Shown here: one piece after another, positions 12,982-24,562 of the stretch | Numbering within the stretch: the stretch's first letter is position 1 | Layout of the letters: each line of letters begins with the position of its first letter | Source: Dendrophyllia cribrosa | Lineage: Eukaryota; Cnidaria; Anthozoa; Scleractinia; Dendrophylliidae | Direction: 5' to 3' | NCBI GenBank assembly: GCA_024195265.1 | Contig: JAJLRJ010000006.1 | Location: 18,288,641-18,352,640, forward strand | DNA: 64,000 nucleotides | The notes under the pieces: model-generated | Database searches by the model: none | Told to the model about the DNA's origin: nothing | The model's input: only the letters and a program-made list of their open reading frames with translations | Made by a program: the position numbers and the translations under genes

Positions 12982-15000
12982 TTTAAAAGGATCAGTACAA
13001 TGCGACAGAAATAATAGAAGATTGAGCTGAGCAGTGCAGGAGAATGTACATGTTAACTTACCCGCTTGGTTCACAGCAGACTCTGGGTCTTCTGAAGCTT
13101 TCTCCAATTTAACCAGAAGCAGCTTGATCACTTTGAAAACCTGCACGGGAGACACATTATTATAAATTACACAGAGTACAACGTACCATTTCCAGGCAAA
13201 CAGTAGCCTGTACCATCAACAAGGCCTTGTAACATGTCACAAACGAATGGTTAAAAATGTTATGTGCATGTTTTAGGTATTTTGGTCAGGAAAAAATTAA
13301 TTATTGACTTCCCCGGCAGTAAATAGGTAAGTTTAACAACTGACAAATCTGATCTTGTGAGTGCTGACTCACAGTTTACAACAACCATAAACAATGCAAA
13401 ATGTACTAAACCATGTGATTCGGCTTTGGCGGATAACACTTACCGAGACCTTGATTATTCCGGATATCAAAAAACCAAATATAATAATTGTTTTATTATT
13501 TATTGTTTTGTATAAAATAACGACAAACGCACTGTCATATGGAACAAAGTTTATTATTTCCAACGAGAGTAGAATTCACAACCCATGAACTTGACATTGC
13601 TCTTGGAAATCATGCATTGCACGCACACACTAGAGATTATTAACTAATCTGTTAGCAGATTCAACTGTATTTTAAAAATCTGTGAACTTTCTACTTGAGC
13701 ACTCATTGGATTTTAGAAGGTCAAGCTGCCCTCCTTAAACAAAAGAAAATCATAAACAAAGAAAATCATAAACAAAGACAGGTTTGTAAGCTTAATGAGC
13801 ACAGATTTTGGCAAATTTTTGTTTGAGAAAATATACTTGAGAGAGGGCGTCACCAGGTATCCAACAACTCCAGTTTCATCCCCAAAATCTCAGTGATGTG
13901 TTGTTGTTGTTTTTAATTTTCTTCTTGGTATTGGATTCCTTGATGGAACATCTTCAATTGTGTTTGATAACACGACTTTCACAACAGTTTACCTGATCCC
14001 TGACTTTACGTTCAGGGTCCATTGAAAGGGTACACAAGGCAGGTAAGATTTTTATGGCACAGTCCTTTAAACTGAAAAACTCCACAGAGGCAAGGAAGCC
14101 CATAACTCCAGCTGTACGGGCGGGAGGGAATGGATCCCGCAAAGCACGCAAGAAGGCAGGGATCAACACTTTTTGACGGGTCTGAAATACAGACAAAAAA
14201 GATCAATTTATTTGAAAGAGTTGAAAACAGCTATAATTACCATGTAGTTAGTAACTTTTGCAAATCTTAGCTTTGATCCTTTACAACCAGGTTTACAACC
14301 AAATGCAAGCATTTTGCAGCCAGTGGGAGTGTATAATTTACATAGAGTGCAATCCCTGCATTCATTTTCACTCCCTACCAAAAGAGGACAGACAAATAAT
14401 GTTTCTAGTAAGCTCTTTATCATAAAGTTCTATCATCCATTTGCATATTCTCACATAGTGCAGTTCCAGAATAATATATCCATACCACACACAGGGTGCC
14501 ATTGTAAATTCAGAGGGGCGGGGTCAAAATCAACACACAAAGGCTTAAAAATAGGAAAAAAGAAACTTTGGTTTTTGTGACATTTGAGAATACCAGTGTT
14601 TCAAGCCATCCCATATTTGATGAAACTTTAAAATGTTGTATTTGTAAATGGAAGTACTCCTAACTTTACAAGTGCATGAAAATTTCCACAACAATATATT
14701 TTATCTCACTGATGTGCAAAACATGTCCAAAGAAGAGCTTTGCGGTGGTAGTAGTTTAAGTTTTAGAATTTTGATTATATCACATGAAAACCAGCAATAG
14801 CTAAACTAAACTTTTAAGACAATTGGGGGGAATTAAACCAAAAAACCTTCTGCAGAATGTTCAGCACATTGTCAAATTAGGTTCATGGTCCTCAAAACAC
14901 GATGTTACTGAGACATTTATTGAACAGTTTTAAACTAAGTACATACAGCGGGAGGAAGATTCACGGCAATTTTTCCTAGACAGACTGTAGTGTTTGTTCT

Positions 15001-15102
15001 GATACCAGCCTGTCATAAGTAAGACATTACAATCATAATCAGCTCAAGTTTGATACCAGCCTGTCATAAGTAAGACATTACAATCATAATCAGCTCAAGT
15101 TT
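15001..15102. repeat. 51-bp tandem duplication across SCYL1 exon 11 acceptor
   Basis: gataccagcctgtcataagt ... cagctcaagttt occurs twice, perfectly, at 15001-15051 and 15052-15102. It covers nine exon bases, the CAG acceptor and upstream intron. Right copy at 46569-46670. Confidence 0.9.
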
Positions 15103-15506
15103 TACATGTCTTTACAACACATTGCAATTTATGCAGACCAAAATCATTAATAGACAATCTGACTACTAATAAAACAGACATACTGCTGATTGAAATTTTC
15201 TTGACAAGCAACTTCACAAAGAAGTCAAATAAAAAATAAAATAACATACTTTTAATGGAAATTAAAGCTTCAAGAAGCAACAGTTATAATACAAAGCATC
15301 ACTGATATGTCAATTTTAAAACAGTTTTGTGCCAGTAAATGGTTTTCAGTTTCTTGCGATAATAATGTTATTAACATGTAAATAACATTGTTAACACTGT
15401 CTTTGTTAATTTCTTCCAAGTACAGTTGTCAGTTGTTGCTCATTGTGTTAATTCATGAAATCAATAATATAAAAGTTATTTTAAGAACTAAACATAGAAG
15501 CACACA

Positions 15507-16300
15507 TGTTGTGGTTAAAATTTTTCTCTAGTTTAAAAATTTTAAAATAGTTTAATTTTTCTGTTTAACTTGGAACACAGGAAGCGTAATCAACAGGTCA
15601 CTGACTGGGACAGACAATTATGCACATTTTCACTCCTTTACTTCCTCCATCACTCGGCTGCATTTGGTGATGTAATGTTTTAAATTAGTTTTGTTATGAA
15701 TGCGTTGCATAAAAAAAACAATGTGAATCCAGCAATTAAGTGAAAATATATCCTTGCATTGGTGATGCAATGTTTTAAATTAAAATGTTTTTAAATTAGT
15801 TTTGTTATGAATGCGTTGTATAAAAAGAACAATGTGAATCCAGCAATTAAGTGAAAATATATCCTTGCATTTTTCTACTGAACAGAGTTTGAGACCTTAT
15901 ATATCACACATATCATCTCACGGATGATGTTGCATGCATTTTAAAAGATATCGATGACGAGCCATGTTTATAACTTAAACATACCATACCTTATCGAAAG
16001 TGTTAGTTGATACAATAATAAAAGTTTCCACAAACGTGAGTGTCTCCTCGACCAAATTGACTAAGCACATGTCTAAATTCATAATTTCTATTTGACTACA
16101 TTTAGACACCTTAATTTTTGTAAGGAAGGGTCGCTCAAATATGACCCAGCAATGTGTGGAGCATTTCTTATTCACGAGTTGGCTTACAGAAGCCTTTGAT
16201 TCTTTGTTTCAAGTTCATCATCATATTCTGAGACAAAGGAAAACAAAAATCAAACTAGTTTAAACAATTTTAAACCAAAGAAGAATTTGAACCACAACAC
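15507..16300. mobile_element. CACAACA palindromic MITE, split by an insertion
   Basis: Left half TGTTGTGGTTAAAATTTTTC at 15507-15570 and right half ending AAGAATTTGAACCACAACA at 16201-16300 belong to the family seen intact at 55311-55439. About 630 bp separates the halves, presumably a later insertion. Right copy at 47075-47868. Confidence 0.5.
15665..15871. repeat. About 100-bp imperfect tandem duplication in SCYL1 intron 10
   Basis: tggtgatgtaatgttttaaa ... aaaatatatccttgcat occurs at 15665-15760 and again, with a short insertion and a few changes, at 15761-15871. Present in the right copy at 47233-47439. Confidence 0.7.
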
Positions 16301-17087
16301 ACAATTTTGTACATACAAAAAGAGAGCTAACATGTATGACCATACACTACCTCTTGGTCCATTTGAAGTTTAGCAAAGTATTTCAGCAGCTGATTGTTGA
16401 TTGTTTTCTCACTTAACTTAGGAGCAAGAAGTAGCATGGACTGAAAATAAAAAACAAAAACAAATGACATCTGTTTTATTAAATAATTCCAGAAACTATG
16501 ATCACAAAATTAATATAAAAAATAAAAGGGCTTGGAGGAAAATGGATGCAAGTAACAATTTGGCCTTGTCATACTGCAGACTGTATCATGTAAAAAATGT
16601 CAGTAGAAATTAGTCCATTACTTTCTTACAAAACCCAAGCAACTTCTAAAGAAAAGAAGCCAGTGACTTGTGTGTTTGATTTTTTTTTTGTTCAGACAAG
16701 AGATCTTTGATGTCTTACTTGCGCTGCTTCAGTTTAGGTACATGTATGTAGGGAACTAAATTAAAGCTAATTTGGGGAAAATGAATTTAAAGGCCTAAAC
16801 ATCACTTTTGCCATTTAGTATTAACTTATTTTATACCAAGCTTACCATTCTTTAATACAAATTAGCATAAGATTACTCCTGGATGCAAATTATGTACAAT
16901 GATAGTACATTACAGGCTCTCCCTAACTACATGTACCCCTACCCTCCCCCACAAACGGTGCAGTACCATGTTTTGTTATGTCTTGTCAACGGTTCAATAA
17001 TATCAGCCATTTGTACATTAACTTGTAACTGTCTTCTATGAAGTGAGATTGTGAGTACTAATTGTCTTGTCCTGCAACAAGACCACA

Positions 17088-17648
17088 CCCTGGTAAGAAT
17101 CGTTGAAGGATCTTTAAGGATCCTTTAAGATCTGCATGAGGATCTGCAAGGATCTTAATAAAGATTCTTGCAAAGATCTGCAAGGATCCTTTAAATTCTT
17201 GCAAAGATCTTCAAAGATTCTTTAAGTTCCTTCAAAGTCCCTGCAAAGATCTCCAAGGATCCTTTAAGTTCCTGCAAAGTCCCTGCAAAGATCTTCAAGG
17301 ATCTCCAAGGATCCTTTAAGTTCCTGCAAAGATCTTCAAAGATCTTGACAAGATCCTTCAAAGGATCTTATTAAGATCCTTGAAAGATCCTTATAAATTC
17401 TTGAGGATCTTAAAGGATCCTTGCAAAGATCCTTACAAGGATATTTTGCTAGGATCCTTTCAAGATCTTCATCAGTTCCTTTAGGATCTTTGTAAAAAAT
17501 TCTACAATAAATTGCAGATGAAGAATCTTTGTGGATCTTTCAAAAGTCCTGTGAGGATCCTTTAAAGATCTTTATCTTTAAGGATCTTTGACAGGTCTTT
17601 GAAGATCTTCAAAGATCCCTGAAGATCCTGTGAGGATTTTCACCTGGG
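17088..17648. repeat. GATC-rich degenerate repeat element in SCYL1 intron 9
   Basis: Short variants of aaGATCttcaaGGATCctt repeat through about 550 bp; I count 32 GATC tetramers, many in palindromic contexts (AAGATCTT, AGGATCCT). Imperfect terminal repeats CCCTGGTAAGAATC and its counterpart CCCAGGTGAAAATC bound the block, suggesting a non-autonomous transposon with subterminal repeats. No coding frame. Confidence 0.7.
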
Positions 17649-19140
17649 CAGTCTCTGCCTACAGCTGTGTACCAGGACCAATGAGTCTAAAGAACAACTA
17701 AAGGTGATTGTGTTTGTACCTTGACTGTCTGTTCTCTCATAGCGGGGATTGTGTCACCGAAACCCAGAGCAACATGAGGAAAGATCTGCTCATCAACAGT
17801 TGATGGCTTCAGGTGCTGCACAAAGTTATCAAGCTGAAACAAAAGAGACAATTATTAAAGTGGATTCTCACAGTGCTTTTTATCATTTATAATTTATCAT
17901 TATTACTATTATTTTAAGTTTTACTTAAATGCAATCAATTTAGAAAACATAAACTTGTTTATACCTGTTGTAGTAAGTGAATGCGTGTAGCTCGGTCTGT
18001 TGATGAAAACAGTTTAACAACACATGGCACTATCTTTTGTTGGTATTCATCTGTATCCAAGAGTTTACCAACCTATATTGCAAAGAATTAATGATAGAAA
18101 ATGTTTGTTTGTGATCCAGTGTTTTAAATTGTGACTGAACTAATTGAAGCCACAACGTACCTTCTCACTAACAAAAGTCCAAAAACCCAGGGCCAATTTT
18201 TAAACCAGATCTAAAATTGATACCCAGCATCTGGCTATTGTTTCTAACAACTTTGAACAAAGAATAACTATTGGCTAACATTACGATCTCTGCACAATTG
18301 GCCTGTCTTGTTTTGGTTTTCATTAGAAGGACTATGCCATCAAGATGGGGTGGGGGCTTCATTGAAACACGAGTTGCATGCACAGTACCTTGGCAAATTA
18401 ATTTATTTTAGTACATGTAACATCAATCCACTAATCTATTTTCCCTTGATGTTTATTTTCATTAGTTTTATTTTAAATATCAGTGAAAAGGAAATAATAT
18501 TTGATGTAATATGAATCTAGGGAAGTGGAGGAGATAGCTTACTTACTTTGAAGAGTGGTCCCAGTACAGCAGAACCTGCTGATCCATATTCAAAAGCATT
18601 GAGCAGCTGTGGAAGGATTCTGTGCTTACAGTATTGCTGAGGAAATGAGTCCAATGATGAACTAAGGGATGAAAAAAATGCCTTCTGTTCTTTCTGCTCT
18701 TTTATCTAAACAAAAAATACAGTTCACAGTGACAGATTAAGATACTGTGTACAAATATGAAATGGTTAAAATAAATAATTATTAAAATTGCAAGAGATAG
18801 AATGATATGCTCAGTGACCTTTGTAGTTGTGTAGCAACTGAAGCAGTTACGAAGCATAGAAAAAATTCTGGGAGTTAATATTTGTTTAAAAGTCCATCAT
18901 TGTACACTCATAAATTATTTCAATTAGCATTGCATTGCTGGGTAATAATAATTATACTATTATTGTATTATTATTAATAGCACCCAGCATGGGTTTGTTT
19001 ATCAGACATGCAATGTTTAACATGTAACAATCATCTTCTACTCTCACCCAGGCAATCATACAAGACAAACCCAAGTTGCAACTCCTGAGTTTGAACCACT
19101 TACATGTACTATTAAAATATATATTCACTATTGATCAAAT

Positions 19141-20169
19141 CGTAAGTACTAAAAGAAGGAATGACCTAAAACCACCTACAACCATCTACAACCACCTAAA
19201 ACCACCTACAAGGAATGACCTAAAACCATCTACAACCACCTACAACCATCTACAACCACCCAAAACCACCTACGACCATCTTCAAAATATATAAAAAATC
19301 CACGCAGAATACTGTTTTTATCATTTCAGTGTCAATTTGATCGATTTCCAAGCAACCACAGGCTGTGAAAGACTCAAGTCTTTAATACAGGGTTCCAAAC
19401 GTAAACTTTATCAACACAACAAGCTGCGAGGCGTTCGCTTACAGTTTCATTCCACGACTCTAAAACTCTCCTCGCTCGATAACCGGAAAGTATGCACACA
19501 CTCAGTGAAGCATGACATAGTGATGCCATTGTCACGCAACCGTAAGTCATGACAATTTTGTCACACAGGCAAACCAAGGATGAGTGTGCTGCTCGCCTGT
19601 GGCTCACAGCAATGAAACATCTTACCTTCAGGATCCTCTTGAAATGGAGCCATTACTGAGTCGACAAGGCCGCCTTGAGAGACCAGCCTGGATGAGTGAG
19701 GTCGTGATGTGATCGAGCAAAGTGTTTTCTTTAACCCCAATGCCACCAGACGTAACCTCGTGCTCTATACAGTCAGTGTAACATGAGATCCTCATACTTA
19801 CATTTCTCAAACAAGGGGCACTGGGATGAGAAGTCTTTGATAGGCACCGGTGAAACAAAACACAACATTTCTGGTGTGCATTTATATTAAAATTGATCAT
19901 GTAGGTGCGTGCTAAATTTGTCACTAAAATGCGTGAATCCCTTTTCTAGATGCTCTTGCCAAGTATTAAGTTTGTTTCCATGAAACCAGACACCCGTGGA
20001 AAGAGAACGCAACATTTCCGGTGAGCACGAAATCGATCAAATTGACACTGAAATGATAAAAACAGTATTCTGCATGGATTTTTTATATTTCTGAAGATGG
20101 TCGTAGGTGGTTGTAGGTGGTTGTAGATGGTTTTAGGTGGTTTTAGGTCATTCCTTCTTTTAGTACTTC
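19141..20169. mobile_element. 1029-bp element with long terminal repeats and 11-bp target duplication
   Basis: ATTGATCAAAT flanks both sides (19130-19140, 20170-20180). Long terminal inverted repeats start AGTACTAAAAGAAGGAATGA, pass through an accacctacaaccatct minisatellite and extend to ATTTGATCGATTTC. The left arm has more minisatellite units than the right. Long terminal repeats with a 9-11 bp duplication suggest a Mutator-like or foldback element (inference). No transposase recognised. Confidence 0.7.
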
Positions 20170-20204
20170 ATTGATCAAATACCTGTATTAAATAAAACTG
20201 TATA

Positions 20205-20491
20205 ATGTTGTGGTTCAAATTTTTCTCTGGTTTGAAAATTTTAAAACCAGGGGTCAATTTAATAAAACTTTAATTTACAAGTGTAATTAACAAGTGTAGC
20301 CATTGTTTCAGAGGTTGAAAACAATAGCTACGCTTGTAAATTACAAGTGTAAAAGTTTTATTGAATTGGCCCCAGTTTGTTTATTTGTTTTCGCTTGTCT
20401 CAGATTATAGTAATGAATCTAATACAAAGGAAAATAAAAAGTAAACTTGTTTAAAAATTTTTCAAACCAAATAAAAATTTGAAGCACAACA
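20205..20491. mobile_element. CACAACA palindromic MITE with a nested element
   Basis: Host ends TGTTGTGGTTCAAATTTTTC and AAAATTTGAAGCACAACA. Inside its left arm a second hairpin element is inserted at 20250-20372, with ends GGGGTCAATTTAATAAAACT and AGTTTTATTGAATTGGCCCC. Right copy at 51773-52059. Confidence 0.65.
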
Positions 20492-20860
20492 TATACATGT
20501 ACATCAATCAAGGTGTGGCTTATATGCCAGTTTTTATGACAATTAAATTAATTACAATGAACAATATCTTGTTATCACTATGTTTTCTTGCATAAAGGCA
20601 AATAAGCACATGTTTGTGCAGTTACAGATACATTTGTACATTATATTATGTAAAATATGCACAAGTATTATAGCATACAGTATGTAATGACTATGTTCCT
20701 TATTATGTCCATAAATATAGACATATCTGCTGAACATATTATGTGGTTTTAGTAAAACACAGGTAACAAACAAACCTGCAACTCTTGTAAAAATAAATTA
20801 GCATCAACAAAACTGTTTTTAAGGTAGTGTCCATAAGCCCTGCATTCTTGTAAGAATTTT

Positions 20861-21360
20861 NNNNNNNNNNNNNNNNNNNNNNNNNNNNNNNNNNNNNNNN
20901 NNNNNNNNNNNNNNNNNNNNNNNNNNNNNNNNNNNNNNNNNNNNNNNNNNNNNNNNNNNNNNNNNNNNNNNNNNNNNNNNNNNNNNNNNNNNNNNNNNNN
21001 NNNNNNNNNNNNNNNNNNNNNNNNNNNNNNNNNNNNNNNNNNNNNNNNNNNNNNNNNNNNNNNNNNNNNNNNNNNNNNNNNNNNNNNNNNNNNNNNNNNN
21101 NNNNNNNNNNNNNNNNNNNNNNNNNNNNNNNNNNNNNNNNNNNNNNNNNNNNNNNNNNNNNNNNNNNNNNNNNNNNNNNNNNNNNNNNNNNNNNNNNNNN
21201 NNNNNNNNNNNNNNNNNNNNNNNNNNNNNNNNNNNNNNNNNNNNNNNNNNNNNNNNNNNNNNNNNNNNNNNNNNNNNNNNNNNNNNNNNNNNNNNNNNNN
21301 NNNNNNNNNNNNNNNNNNNNNNNNNNNNNNNNNNNNNNNNNNNNNNNNNNNNNNNNNNNN
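20861..21360. other. Assembly gap of exactly 500 N
   Basis: A round-number run of N, typical of a scaffolding gap of unknown true size. It interrupts SCYL1 exon 6 of the left copy, and sequence to its right (21361 on) does not match the continuation seen at 52431 on. Open frames spanning it are meaningless. Confidence 0.98.
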
Positions 21361-21884
21361 AAGCACGCAGGGGATGATTGGGTGGGGAAATAGAGAAAGG
21401 AGACCGCACCTTTTGCTCTTTCCATTGTCCCCCGCACGCTTATTAATTTTTATTCAAAATTTTATCAACGAGACACCAGTGGCAGCCTCTGTGGAGGAGA
21501 GTCTGTGTTCTAAATTTTATATTCCAAATGGTGGTGAAGCTAGACAACCTCAACATGTGCCAACTTGTACAAGACTCGATGGAATGTAAAACTTGTGGCA
21601 CTCCGTCCACTTCTGGTACTGCACCTTCTTTTAGCTGGTGACGATGGAAGTTCAGTGTCACTACTATCACTCTCTGTCTATCTCTCTCACTGTCACTATC
21701 TATTGTCATCAGGGTTTTTTGGTGGTGATGGTGGTGGTGAAAGACGGTGGGGGGGGGGGGGTCATGGTATTTTGCCCATGATTGTGGGATATGCAATGAG
21801 GGGGGCAGTGCAGGAAAAAAATCACACCAAATAATAGGGGGGGGCTTCCAAAAATTGCAAGGGAAAAATCTGAAATTAAAAAAG

Positions 21885-21917
<33 letters not shown>

Positions 21918-22016
21918 CTTCATAAATTATGAACCCTCCCTTAAGGGGCGGAGTCCAGGGGGTATTGATATTTCCTGGAACTGCAAATTCTGACTTATCA
22001 ATAAAGAGTTAACAGT
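21361..22016. other. Region right of the gap, no gene recognised
   Basis: Unrelated to either SCYL1 copy. Contains a pyrimidine/GT-rich stretch, a G10-plus run near 21749 and a 32-bp C run at 21885-21916. A 117-codon minus-strand frame (21443-21796) shows low-complexity His/Asp runs and no recognisable domain; treated as non-coding. Confidence 0.5.
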
Positions 22017-22018
22017 GC

Positions 22019-22676
22019 TTACCATTTGAATGGAATTTCCGGTTAGAATTTTCCGACAAATGGTACTGGACTTTCCTTACTGAAGGAAACGGAACAGGAA
22101 TGACCTGTACCATTTGTATTTTACCGAATGCCGAGAGGCACTGGGAGTGAAAAACAAAATGACGGCGGGAATAATTAACAGGCAAATACTTTTATAAGCT
22201 TAACCTAAAACGCGATTCCTGCTACAATTCTCCAGATTTTACCAGCTCTGATTCTTTGCTACGTACGACTACTTCAATTTTGCGAATCGCCATCCCATGA
22301 CAATCATACAGCAAGCACGAATCGTAAAAGTTAAAGTAAAACAACTACCAGCAGTAAAAAATGTCCATCCATCTGTAATTTCGCAGTCATGCTGTAGGAA
22401 ATCTGTCAATATAGCCGATGAAAAGTGACAATTTCCACACGAACAAACTCGGAGTAAATTTCCTTCTTCAAAGTGATCCGCCATCTTCGAGCTTCCTTAT
22501 TTCGCGAAGACGCCTGGTACTAGTGATGCGAACAGAAAATTCCGGTCGTTCCGGTGAAAGCGAGAAAAAGGAAATACCTTAAAAGGTATTACCTTTTCCC
22601 CGGAAAATTTCCGTTGGGATGAACCGTTCCATTTATTCTTCCACCGGAATAACCGGTTTTTCCATACAAATGGTAA
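22019..22676. mobile_element. TTACCATTTG inverted-repeat element
   Basis: Left end TTACCATTTGAATGGAA and right end reverse complement TTACCATTTGTATGGAA, followed on both sides by CCGGTTA-like sequence. Similar ends bound the foldback element at 28265-30424. It contains a minus-strand ATG in good context (22484) opening 71 codons with a hydrophobic C-terminal half; no family recognised. Confidence 0.5.
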
Positions 22677-23403
22677 ACGCTCTGTAGTTTACAAATCATT
22701 GTTTTGTAAATTGTGTTGTTGCAATATATATATATATATATATAAAACAATTTTATTCTATCATTTTTATGAACCACGTGGGAGACACAGGTCTGATAGT
22801 GGGGTCCAGACCCCGACCCTCCCCCTGGATCCGCCACTGCGTTGCAACCAAATAAAACTGAATAAAAGAATTAACCAATCAAAGAACAAATCAAACTGTT
22901 CCTGCAAATAGTCGCATCGTGTGTACCACTCATGCCTCATGAAACTAGTTTACTAGTTTATGAAAGAAAACCCAATAAAAAATAAATCAGTCGCTGTAAC
23001 CAGTCTCTTAATTTGTGCAAACAACTACAGGTGACTTGGTCGCCCCGACTAGTCGCCTAGTGTCGACTTTGAAAGTGGATGGTTATGCCTGACTCCTCCC
23101 CGGTCGTCTCTCTTGGCAAGACGCGGGAGACGCGCGTGGGGGATAGACGCAGAACGAGAGTAGCGCGACCGGAGGGGATGATGGAAGGGAAATCAATTAA
23201 TCAAAAGGAAAAGGAAAGGGCAAGACTGATAACGGCAAAACCACAGCGACAAAACAATGAAGCAAAGCAATCTATCGTAGACCTGGATAATATTCAACTG
23301 TTTATTTTTTGGGGGGTGGCCAATGTGCGAATAAGAAGCAAAGGACCGCGAACGAAAATGCTGCTGGTGTACGTAGAGAGAAGTCAAAAATAGAGATAAA
23401 ATT
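22677..23403. other. Intergenic, no gene seen
   Basis: Contains a TA microsatellite (about 22724-22744) and, at 22825-22839, ctggatccgccactg, whose reverse complement CAGTGGCGGATCCAG resembles a hAT terminal repeat. The rest, including a purine-rich stretch at 23090-23230, shows nothing gene-like. Confidence 0.45.
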
Positions 23404-23648
23404 AAAGTATAAAGCAAGGCTGATACTACGTAGAACATTTAACGCGACAACGACATGATAGAGCCCAAACTGAAAGCCAAAATGCAACTGTGGACAGCTG
23501 TTTCGACCTGGTTGGGTCCTCCGTGTTGACGAGACCAAACCAGGTCGAAACAGCTGTCCACGGTTGCATTTTGGCTTTCAGTTTTTTACTCTATCATGTC
23601 GTTGTCGCGTTAAATGTTCTACGTAGTATCAGCCTTGCTTTATACTTT
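23404..23648. repeat. Long hairpin: 113-bp inverted repeat with 18-nt loop
   Basis: Left arm 23404-23516 (from AAAGTATAAAGCAAGGCTGA) and right arm 23535-23648 are reverse complements with only a few mismatches. A transcript from either strand would fold into one long duplex. No target duplication was identified. Confidence 0.85.
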
Positions 23649-24552
23649 GATTCTAATGTGCGAGCCTTTTTTGCGAGCCTCTGTTAGATGAAAGAACATG
23701 GAAAGATAATATGGGCAAAAATAAACAGTGGCTGGCAAGAAGAGGCTCGAGGCTCGCAAAAATGGCTCCGGCTCGCAGTCTCGCACTAATTGCTCTCTTA
23801 TTTTTTATTTCACTTCTGTCTCAATCTCTTCTTATTGCCGTAAGGATAAGTTTGCCGTTTTTACCTATACTAAAGGGAAAGATGACTGGCAGATCCTGAG
23901 TCGAAAAGTTGTGCGAAGAGTCGAAAAGTTGCGCGTTGTCGTTTTTGTGACTTTTTTCGCCGTAGTTGTATTTATTATGGATAACTGGCCAACTTGACGG
24001 TTTTTGTTGATTGGTTGCGCTTCCTCCATCCCATCACCCCCTTGCGCTCACCTCGGTCGCGCCTCTCTCGTTAATATTAATAGGAGAAAGAGAGACGACT
24101 GGGGATGAATCAGTGGTTATACTAGCAAGAGACTATCACGTTATAGTCTCTTGTTTCTAGTTATTGCAGTACAGTGTAGAAACCAAGGCCTGATTGAATC
24201 CTCCGGGTGGCGCGTTGATAGAACGCACTGGTTGTTGCCGGATCTCTGATGTAGCAATGCTCATGTCAGTCTGTTGAAGGCGTACAGATAGCGGTAGCGA
24301 CGCGAAGCAAAATTGTGAACTGAGGAGAGATGGCTCTTCCGCGTCTACCCAACACACCCCACCCCTTCGCCCCGCTTCGCGCGAGGACTACCCTTGTAAA
24401 AAATACGGCAACTGAATACAACGCTGGCACTGTGGGAAATGGGCAGTTTTAAGACTACTGAAATATAACTGGTAGTAAATTAAACAATTTCTTGACACAT
24501 CGAAAAAGTTAATCAATTTGTAACAACTGCAGTTAATCACTGTTTTCACTGT
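23649..24552. other. Intergenic downstream of nuclease, no gene seen
   Basis: Includes a small hairpin, caagagactat / atagtctcttg, around 24125-24152. No coding segments were recognised. Confidence 0.45.
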
Positions 24553-24558
24553 TTTATT
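24553..24558 (-). terminator. Polyadenylation signal AATAAA of nuclease gene
   Basis: TTTATT on the plus strand reads AATAAA on the transcript strand, starting about 5 nt after the TAG stop of the nuclease. This implies a very short 3' UTR. No other gene lies immediately downstream. Confidence 0.45.
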
Positions 24559-24562
24559 GATA

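Larger units (their letters stand above)
1..20860. repeat. Left copy of long direct duplication
   Basis: Colinear with 31565-52430. Offset is 31564 up to about 8885, 31568 after a 4-bp indel, and 31570 after a small rearrangement near 20650. Only a handful of substitutions were noticed (for example at 1873, 1930, 2882 and about 3549). The copy begins at or before the window edge and ends at the N gap. Confidence 0.95.
9496..20860 (-). pseudogene. SCYL1: SCYL1 3' part, truncated left copy (exon 6 fragment to exon 19)
   Basis: Exons: 20776-20860 (3' part of exon 6, cut by the N gap), 18547-18705, 17965-18072, 17720-17833, 16351-16440, 14947-15009, 13993-14181, 13062-13140, 12525-12680, 11429-11562, 10947-11030, 10684-10842, 10408-10554, 9496-9864. 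Every exon and splice site matches the complete gene about 31.57 kb to the right, and no coding lesion was seen. The start codon, kinase N-lobe and pseudo-catalytic loop exons are absent, because sequence after the gap is unrelated. It is either a 5'-truncated duplicate gene or the second haplotype of the same locus placed in tandem. Labelled pseudogene for its incompleteness, not for decay. Confidence 0.85.

Noticed and set aside
14998..16351. A missing micro-exon between SCYL1 exons 10 and 11
   Set aside because: At first exon 11 seemed to start at AACACT, leaving an 11-nt hole. Using the acceptor at 15010-15012 instead gives AGIRTNTTV in phase 0, so no micro-exon is needed.
20739..21437. 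Open frames of 196-232 codons spanning the N gap
   Set aside because: They exist only because N runs contain no stops; the real coding part is the SCYL1 exon 6 fragment at 20776-20860.
21443..21796. 117-codon minus-strand frame as a gene
   Set aside because: Low-complexity His and Asp runs from GT-rich DNA, no domain, and no splice partners.
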